Source of the DNA: Polyangiaceae bacterium
GTDB taxonomy: Bacteria > Myxococcota_A > Polyangia > Polyangiales > Polyangiaceae
DNA length: 41,859 nt
Assembly: GCA_025353725.1 (NCBI GenBank)
Contig: JANXOF010000017.1
Coordinates: forward strand, 1 to 41,859
Reading direction: 5' to 3'
The first letter of the stretch is position 1; every line of letters starts with the position of its first letter. Made by a program: the position numbers and the translations under genes. Below the pieces are notes generated by a model. That model worked only from the letters and a program-made list of their open reading frames with translations, ran no database searches and was not told where the DNA came from. Below are positions 36,780 through 41,859 of this stretch, in pieces.

Positions 36780-37436
36780 ATGCACACGCCGCCTGCCTTT
36801 TGCGAAACGGAGCCGCGTCGCCTTGCGGAGTTGATTCGCCAGCATCCCTTCGCGACATTGATTGCCGTTCGCGATGACGGAGCGCCTGAAATCGCTCACG
36901 TTCCAGTCTTCCACGATCCCACGACAGGAACGCACGGGACGCTTCTCGGCCACGTTGGCCGGTCGAACCCCATGGCGCGTCTCGCGGTCTCGAACCGGCC
37001 ACTCGTCGCGGTTTTTCATGGGCCACACGCGTACGTTTCGGCGAGCTGGTACGTTGAGCCCTCCGAGCAGGTGCCGACGTGGAATTACGCGATGGTGCAC
37101 GCCCACGGTCGCGGACGCGCCCTTGATGGCGTCGAGTTACGTGCGCTTCTCGCGCAGCTGGCAGGAGCTCACGATACGCAATGGCGTGTCGATTCGATGA
37201 ATCAGCAATTGCTTGAAGAGCTCACCCACGCGATCGTCGGCTTTGCCATTCCCATCGACACCGTGGAGGGAACGTTCAAGCTAAGTCAAAACCGCTCATC
37301 AACGGATCGCGCGCGCGTCGAGTCGGCCCTTCGAGCCCGAGGCACGGCAGACGACGAAGAGCTGGCGCAGATGATGCGCGCCCGAGCCGAACCGAACCGA
37401 ACCGAACCGAAAGATGATGGGAATTGCGTCCTATAG
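36780..37436 (+). CDS. FMN-binding protein of the PaiB type
   Basis: A 218-residue split-barrel flavin-binding protein resembling PaiB of Bacillus. The start MHTPPAFCETEPRRLAELIRQHPFATLIAV, the HVP at the end of the next strand, GTLLGHVGRSNPM and YVSASWY...VPTWNYAMVHAHG are the family features. PaiB was described as a negative regulator of degradative enzyme and sporulation genes; the family is widespread and its biochemical role is not settled. ATG 36780 gives the usual ~210-residue length. The C-terminal tail (EPNRTEPKDDGNCVL) is encoded by a pentanucleotide repeat. No paiA-like acetyltransferase is adjacent. Confidence 0.87.
   Translation: MHTPPAFCETEPRRLAELIRQHPFATLIAVRDDGAPEIAHVPVFHDPTTGTHGTLLGHVGRSNPMARLAVSNRPLVAVFHGPHAYVSASWYVEPSEQVPTWNYAMVHAHGRGRALDGVELRALLAQLAGAHDTQWRVDSMNQQLLEELTHAIVGFAIPIDTVEGTFKLSQNRSSTDRARVESALRARGTADDEELAQMMRARAEPNRTEPKDDGNCVL
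37387..37411 (+). repeat. pentanucleotide tandem repeat (CCGAA)5
   Basis: Five perfect copies of CCGAA lie inside the last codons of the PaiB-like gene. The unit is not a multiple of three, so gain or loss of a copy would change the C-terminal tail frame beyond the conserved domain. Confidence 0.9.
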
Positions 37437-37476
37437 CCACCAAAACAAAGCCAGCCTAAGTGACTTATTTCATCGC

Positions 37477-37905
37477 CTAGAAACTCCCCGCGCGCCCCGG
37501 GAGAACCGGTGTCGCCGTACCCGCGACGATAGCTTCGAATCGCGCCACAACGTTGCTGTTACTTTCCGGAACGAAGTAGAGAAAGTGGCCATCGAACACA
37601 ATGCCATCGATACGCCCCACCTTTGCGTCAAACGATTGCCATGAGGTGGCCTCGGCGAACGGAGCCTTCGAATCGTAGCGATACGGTGTCTGACCCACGC
37701 CGGCTCCGAAGTAAAGGTAGCGACCGTCGAATGCCGTGCTGCGGACACTCTCGGGAAGCGTGTATTCAACCCACGAACCGCGACTTGAAAACGGCAACGC
37801 CGAGTCGTACCGAAGCACGAGACCCGCGGCATCTGAAGGCATGTAGACGTAGCGCCCATCCGACACGGAACCGCAAATTCTACCGCTAACTCTCGGATCG
37901 AAGGG
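37477..37905 (-). pseudogene. 3' part (repeats 5-7) of the frameshifted propeller gene
   Basis: This is the detached C-terminal part of the protein encoded at 37886-39193, in a different frame. It carries three more repeat units (SVSDGRYVYMPSDAAGLVLRYDS, TAFDGRYLYFGAGVGQTPYRYDS, IVFDGHFLYFVPESNSNVVARFE). They have the same spacing and the same RYD...FxxxxSW linker as the four units upstream. An ATG at 38016 would permit separate translation, but residues before the first repeat are out-of-frame readings of the upstream gene. Without a signal peptide the product would stay in the cytoplasm. A one-base change in the C5 run (37902-37906 on the plus strand, written GGGGG) restores continuity. Confidence 0.75.
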
Positions 37906-39193
37906 GGAGAAGGTCGACGGATTCCCACGAACCTTTGGCGCCAAACGGACTGCGCGTGTCATAGCGAACTGCAATGGATCCAAAGTCATCCGGAGTGAAG
38001 TAGATGTGTCGCCCATCGTAACTGCCTAGAAACATGGCAGAGAGACCTGGTGCAGGTAGCGTAGCTGTAACGTCAAAGTGGCTCCAAGAAGCGGCGCTCG
38101 CGAAGGTGCCGCGAGTAACCAGACGACTGACCACGGCAGGCGTCGTCGTAGAAGGTCGATTCGTTGCCGCGTACAAATAGCGACCGTCGAAGACGCCACT
38201 CGGGGACCCCGGAACTCCAATGAAGTTCGTTGAAACGGAGATCCATGCTTGTGGGGTTTCGGAAGAGACAGTCGTGTCGTAGCGGAGTATTAAGTTAGCC
38301 CCGTACGAAAGGAAGTACACAAACTGGCCATCGAATACGGCTCCGCCCCAGTCTGGAACGCCAGCGGCATGGGTCAGCCAGGAGGTCGACGCTGCGAACG
38401 ACGCTCGTGTGTCGTACCGTACAATTCTTTCGTGTCCACCGGTGAACCCAGGACTGAAGTAGACATAGCGACCGTCGAAGACGCCTCCGGAAAACGCACT
38501 GGCACCTCCGAGTGGGGCAAGGTCGAACCGCTCCCACAGGGCCGCGTCTGTGACGTCGTGATAAGCCGTCGGCGGGCCGCTTGCGTCCGGGAAGCCCGAC
38601 GGGCCCGTATCCGCGACGCGCACATCGTCCACTTGCGCGTCTTTCGCCGAGATCCCACCGTCCTGTTTGACGTCAAACGTTCCTTCGTCACAGGACGCTC
38701 CACACGACGTTTGCGCAGCGACGCACGTGCCCTTCAAGCATGTCTCGTCGGTCGCGCAAAGTACGCCCAAACACGAGAGCCGCATGTCGATGCGCATATC
38801 GCTCTGGAAGTGTCGCGCAAAACGGAGCTGCCGCTTGGCGACGATGCATCCATTGGATTGAGCAGGATCGAGACAGCCTTCCGCAGGTTGGCCATCGGCA
38901 CGCTGCATGACCGCAAAAGCAAGCGCCTCGTCTTTCGACGCCGCCGGCAGAATCACCACGCTTCCGATTCGGCCATCGGCATCGCACGTCGCCGACACCG
39001 ACGAGGGCGCTTTCCCGACAATCTCTCCCAACGTCGAGGCGCCTACGAGCACGACGGCAGAACCTCTCGTGCATGTAAGTTCGCTATATACGGTCACGGT
39101 TAGCGCAGTCGGCGTCGCGCATTTAAGCGCGAAAGCGGCGCTCAAGCCAAAGAGCAGCCAGGCAACCCAACGCGTCCGGCGAGGCATCGACAC
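37886..39193 (-). CDS. propeller lipoprotein, 5' part of a frameshifted gene
   Basis: A 435-residue product with an N-terminal signal (VAWLLFGLSAAFALKC) and a conserved N-terminal module of myxobacterial surface proteins (PTALTVTVYSELTC...MRLSCLGVLCATDETCLKGTCV). A short Asp/Pro linker follows, then four repeats of the type GVFDGRYVYFSPG...RYDTxxxFxxxxSW. It stops in mid-repeat at LLPLRSES. Three further repeats follow at once in another frame, so the intact protein would have seven units, enough for a closed seven-bladed propeller of about 570 residues. The start is GTG 39193 or ATG 39187. Whether the shift is real, phase-variable or an assembly error cannot be told here. Confidence 0.8.
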   Translation of the reverse strand: MSMPRRTRWVAWLLFGLSAAFALKCATPTALTVTVYSELTCTRGSAVVLVGASTLGEIVGKAPSSVSATCDADGRIGSVVILPAASKDEALAFAVMQRADGQPAEGCLDPAQSNGCIVAKRQLRFARHFQSDMRIDMRLSCLGVLCATDETCLKGTCVAAQTSCGASCDEGTFDVKQDGGISAKDAQVDDVRVADTGPSGFPDASGPPTAYHDVTDAALWERFDLAPLGGASAFSGGVFDGRYVYFSPGFTGGHERIVRYDTRASFAASTSWLTHAAGVPDWGGAVFDGQFVYFLSYGANLILRYDTTVSSETPQAWISVSTNFIGVPGSPSGVFDGRYLYAATNRPSTTTPAVVSRLVTRGTFASAASWSHFDVTATLPAPGLSAMFLGSYDGRHIYFTPDDFGSIAVRYDTRSPFGAKGSWESVDLLPLRSES

Positions 39194-39813
39194 GGGTCGA
39201 ATGCTACAGGCCGAGCACGACAGTGTCGTGAGCGTTTCTTAGGATACGCCGCACGCGACACGTCGCTTGAGGCGTCCTACGTCCAGTAATTCTGGAATCT
39301 CGGCCCGCAACGCCACTCGCGCCGCCTCGCTTGCGAGCCATAGGCTCGCGGACTTGGGCTACGAAAACCTCTTCGTCAAGATATGCGCAATAAGTGTTAG
39401 CGCCAGCAACCCGCTCGCCGTGAGTTCTTTCAGCAAGGCGGCCGTCATAAACTGAGGCTGCTCGCCATCGGCGGCACTTTGTAAGTGACGCGCGCCATCG
39501 AGATACGACCCGGACGTCCCGACGATGCCGAAGCTTGTAGCTTTCCTCCAATCCAACGCGCGAGGCGACGCCGAGAGCCTGCTCTTCAATCACGCTACGC
39601 TCCTCGAGCGTGTCTTTCTCAGCAAGCTTGCGTCGAGCTGCGCGCAACCTGCCATAGACCGCTTTTTCTCGCTCCCCCCATCGCTTGTGACTTCCGGCGT
39701 GCCGGCCGCGGCGGCGCCATGCGCATTGGCGAGTTGATGTAGCTTCGCTATCGTCTCCGCGAACTCGGATTCGCTTGCGAAATGGCGGTACTCGCCGGAA
39801 TGTGTTTTCCCGT
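39194..39813. other. region without a convincing gene, possible decayed coding sequence
   Basis: About 620 bp. On the minus strand, protein-like segments occur in different frames: FAETIAKLHQLANAHGAAAAGTPEV (near 39710-39780), REKAVYGRLRAARRKLAEKDTLEERSVIEEQALGVA (near 39560-39670) and a C-terminal hydrophobic helix LLKELTASGLLALTLIAHILTKRF (39362-39440). The frame changes near a run of six C (plus strand, about 39676). This could be a gene broken by compensating frameshifts, but no family is recognised and it may be chance. Confidence 0.25.
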
Positions 39814-40683
39814 ATGACCGCGAAAACCTCCGAAACGAAGCACGGCCTGCGCGCAAGGCCCGCTGCCACCACGGCGTCCGGCGGCCACCGTGCAAGGCGG
39901 ACCACCTTCGACGGCGGGGACGCGCGTTTCACCGAGGTCGTCGCGCTCATTGAGGCAGCGCGGGGACGGGCATACCAAGCCGTGAACGCCGAGCTCATCG
40001 CGCACTACTGGGAACTCGGCGAGTACGTCAGCCGAAAGATCGCGAGCGCCGAGTGGGGCGACGGTGTCGTCGAAGAACTCGCCGCCGATCTCACGAGGCG
40101 CTACCCGAGTGTCCGAGGCTACACGCGCCCGAACCTCTTTCGAATGCGCCAGTTTTACGAGGCATACCGCTCGAACCGAAAAGTCTCACCATTGGTTAGA
40201 CTTTTGCCGTGGACGCACCACCTCATCATCCTCAGCCAAGCGAAGCCTGTCGAGACGCGCGCGTTCTATATTCTCGCCGCCATCAAAGAGCGCTGGCCCA
40301 AACGAGCGCTCGAGCGGCAGATCCGTTCGGGGGCCGTGCTTCGCGAGGCGCAGGCCACGAAGAATGTCTCACCAGCGGTGAGACAAACTCACCCGACCGC
40401 CATTGATGAGTTCAAGAACGCCTACAACGTCGAGTTCCTGGGCCTCGCGGCCGAACATTCCGAGGCCGACCTTCACGGCGCGCTCTTGCGAAACCTCGGC
40501 CGCTTCCTGACCGAACTCGGTCGCGACTTCTGCTTCGTCGGTTCGCAGTACCCCATCCAAGTGGGCAACCAGGACTTCGCTATCGACCTCGTCTTCTTTC
40601 ACCGTGGCCTTCAATGCCTCGTGGCCTTCGAGCTGAAGGTTGACAGGTTCAAGCCTGCCGATCTTGGCCAGCTCTCGTTCTAA
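39814..40683 (+). CDS. YhcG/DUF1016 PDDEXK nuclease, truncated by a stop codon
   Basis: A 289-residue product of the YhcG family. The N-terminal DUF1016 helical domain is clear (FTEVVALIEAARGRAYQAVNAELIAHYWELGEYVSRKI; LFRMRQFYEAY; PWTHHLIILSQAK). The PDDEXK nuclease domain follows with its catalytic residues in DFAIDLVFFHRGLQCLVAFELKVD (Asp and Glu-x-Lys). It ends at LGQLSF with TAA at 40681-40683, where family members continue with Tyr and ~80 more residues. Those residues are present immediately after, in the same frame. The ATG at 39814 is used. Family members are often found in restriction or defence contexts. The product may be unstable without its tail. Confidence 0.88.
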   Translation: MTAKTSETKHGLRARPAATTASGGHRARRTTFDGGDARFTEVVALIEAARGRAYQAVNAELIAHYWELGEYVSRKIASAEWGDGVVEELAADLTRRYPSVRGYTRPNLFRMRQFYEAYRSNRKVSPLVRLLPWTHHLIILSQAKPVETRAFYILAAIKERWPKRALERQIRSGAVLREAQATKNVSPAVRQTHPTAIDEFKNAYNVEFLGLAAEHSEADLHGALLRNLGRFLTELGRDFCFVGSQYPIQVGNQDFAIDLVFFHRGLQCLVAFELKVDRFKPADLGQLSF

Positions 40684-40935
40684 GTCGAGGCGCTCGACCG
40701 CGACGTGAAGAAGTCGCACGAGCGGCCTTCCATCGGCGTGCTGCTATGCGCGACAAAGGATGACGAGGTCGTCGAGTACGCGCTCGCGCGCACGACATCA
40801 CCAACGCTGGTCGCCGAGTACCAGACGTTCCTTCCACCGAAGGAAGTGCTCCGCGCGAAACTCCACGAGCTATACGCGCAGCTCGCGCCGACGGCGGACC
40901 CACCGATAGCCGCAAGAGGAAGTCGTCATGGCTGA
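40684..40935 (+). pseudogene. detached C-terminal part of the YhcG-like nuclease
   Basis: It reads on in the same frame from the stop at 40681: VEALDRDVKKSHERPSIGVLLCATKDDEVVEYALARTTSPTLVAEYQTFLPPKEVLRAKLHELYAQL, the standard end of YhcG proteins, plus a short Pro/Ala/Arg tail. The only defect is TAA in place of a probable Tyr codon (TAC/TAT). A GTG at 40705 could start translation of the fragment. Its stop overlaps the next gene's ATG region by 8 bp. Confidence 0.82.
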
Positions 40936-41692
40936 ACGCACGTGGGGCGCTATCACGAACGGCGCGACCTTCGAGTCCCTCGCCACGACCCTTGTGTACT
41001 TTGAGGACTCGAACGCATCGCTCTTCGGTCGCAGAGGCAAAGACGGCGGACAGGATGCGCGTTCGGGTGACGGGACCCGAGTGTTTCAGGCGAAGCACCA
41101 CGAAAACGGCTCGGCGGCCGCTGCGCTCAGAGACGCCAAGCAGGAAGCCGCGAAGATCGCGAAGTATCGTCAGCCGGACCACGCTCGACATCACCAGTGG
41201 ATGAATGTGACGCACTGGCAGCTCGTAACGAATGCCGCATTCAATGCCACGGACAAACAGAAGTGGGATACGGAGGTCGCACCGCTCTTCGCGCAGCAGG
41301 GACTAACGGCGGACTATTATTGGGAGCGTGAGAACCTGAACGCGCTCCTTGACAAGCACCCCGAGATTCATCGCTCGTTCTTCGAGAACGAGACGCGGGT
41401 CTTTCTTTCACTTCCCGAGGTGAAAGAGCGGCTGCAAATCAACGAGCCATTTCTGCGTCGCGATAGACTTGCGCCTTTCTGTGGACGAAAAAACGAGACG
41501 GCGACGATTCGCGAATTCCTTGCCTCCGACAAGTCCTTCCTCGTCGCTCACGGAGCGGGTGGAACGGGCAAGACGCGCTTGCTCGTCGAGGCCGGCGACG
41601 ATATCGCGAGCGAAGGTGCGTGGCACGTCCTTTGGGCGAACGTCGAGAGCATGGCCGCAACCGGTTCGTGGTTCGAAGCCGTTGTCCCGTAA
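40928..41692 (+). CDS. 5' fragment of a PDDEXK + P-loop NTPase defence gene (Avs-like)
   Basis: A 254-residue fragment. Residues 1-170 look like an Mrr/Cap4-type PDDEXK nuclease: FESLATTLVYFED, GRRGKDGGQDARSGDG (D43) and RVFQAKHH (Q54-x-K56, with the Gln variant of the ExK motif common in Mrr). After CGRKNETATIREFL a P-loop begins with Walker A GAGGTGKT (209-216). The NTPase stops at residue 254, before Walker B and any sensor repeats, so the gene is cut. Nuclease-STAND fusions of this order are known as Avs-type antiphage NTPases. The ATG at 40928 overlaps the YhcG reading frame by 8 bp, implying one operon. The stop codon lies in sequence that seems to belong to an inserted IS. Confidence 0.8.
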   Translation: MAERTWGAITNGATFESLATTLVYFEDSNASLFGRRGKDGGQDARSGDGTRVFQAKHHENGSAAAALRDAKQEAAKIAKYRQPDHARHHQWMNVTHWQLVTNAAFNATDKQKWDTEVAPLFAQQGLTADYYWERENLNALLDKHPEIHRSFFENETRVFLSLPEVKERLQINEPFLRRDRLAPFCGRKNETATIREFLASDKSFLVAHGAGGTGKTRLLVEAGDDIASEGAWHVLWANVESMAATGSWFEAVVP

Positions 41693-41859
41693 CCGTACGG
41701 AATTGGACGCCGTGCGCAATCGGGCGCGGCCTGCTGAAGTGCTCGGATGGGAAGACATCGGGAGGATTGGTGGGCGGAGCGACTCGAAGAGTTGGCGCAG
41801 GGCGGTGACGCCGAGGAGATCGCGCGGCGTCACGGGGTGAGACTCTGGACGCTGCTCGG
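41689..41859 (+). mobile_element. left end of a probable IS66-type element
   Basis: The defence gene's coding sense stops abruptly near 41688, and the sequence from GTAACCGTACGG onward belongs to something else. IS66-family ends commonly begin GTAA. About 60 bp in, a small gene of the IS66 accessory type starts. The right end and the target duplication are outside the window. Confidence 0.45.
41747..41859 (+). CDS. partial IS66-type accessory protein (TnpA/OrfA-like)
   Basis: A 5' fragment of 37 codons running off the window. It reads MGRHREDWWAERLEELAQGG and then DAEEIARRHGVRLWTLL. This is the helix-turn-helix start typical of the small accessory protein encoded first in IS66-type elements (E/D-W-W at the start, xxIARRHGVRxxTL as the recognition part). 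No strong ribosome-binding site is visible. Other transposon-linked HTH proteins are possible alternatives. Confidence 0.5.
   Translation, partial: MGRHREDWWAERLEELAQGGDAEEIARRHGVRLWTLL

Overview
The window looks like chromosome of a GC-rich myxobacterium-like deltaproteobacterium (Polyangiales type). The reasons are three Hanks-type Ser/Thr kinases with single membrane anchors, many small signal-peptide lipoproteins with Cys-rich or beta-propeller domains, a DUF6184-like lipoprotein and a TPR/transmembrane protein beside a kinase. This placement is inference from gene style; there is no rRNA or marker gene to confirm it. No tRNA, rRNA or CRISPR array was seen.

Left part (1-13.5 kb): a leftward group runs kinase > priA > GNAT acetyltransferase > comF. 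It is divergent from a soluble PAS hybrid histidine kinase (5606-7771). Three leftward lipoproteins follow: DUF6184-like, Pro/Ala-rich, and SH3b-NlpC/P60. They are divergent from a membrane-anchored propeller protein. Then come a lipoprotein-type glutathione peroxidase and an extended SDR.

Middle part (13.5-34.6 kb): a second kinase converges on a STAS-like protein. A 3D-domain lipoprotein comes next, then a rightward run aarF/ubiB-like > DNA methyltransferase > Slt-type lytic transglycosylase > CNNM/CorC transporter > MMPL exporter > kup. The first three of these are joined by 4-bp stop/start overlaps. A leftward kinase > TPR/membrane protein > Cys-rich propeller lipoprotein operon follows, divergent from mfd.

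Right part (34.6 kb to the end) is accessory and visibly damaged. A truncated Uma2 nuclease fragment abuts the mfd stop. About 1.9 kb further on there is a second, diverged copy of the last ~60 bp of mfd with a 21-bp identical core, which looks like an old integration scar. Beyond a PaiB-like FMN-binding protein lies a beta-propeller lipoprotein whose seven repeats are split 4+3 by a frameshift at a C5 run. Next is a YhcG/DUF1016 PDDEXK nuclease interrupted by one in-frame stop codon. It overlaps by 8 bp a PDDEXK + P-loop (Avs-like) defence gene that is cut off by what appears to be an IS66-type element running off the window. This right end is the best candidate for a defence island in decay and is the most interesting stretch.
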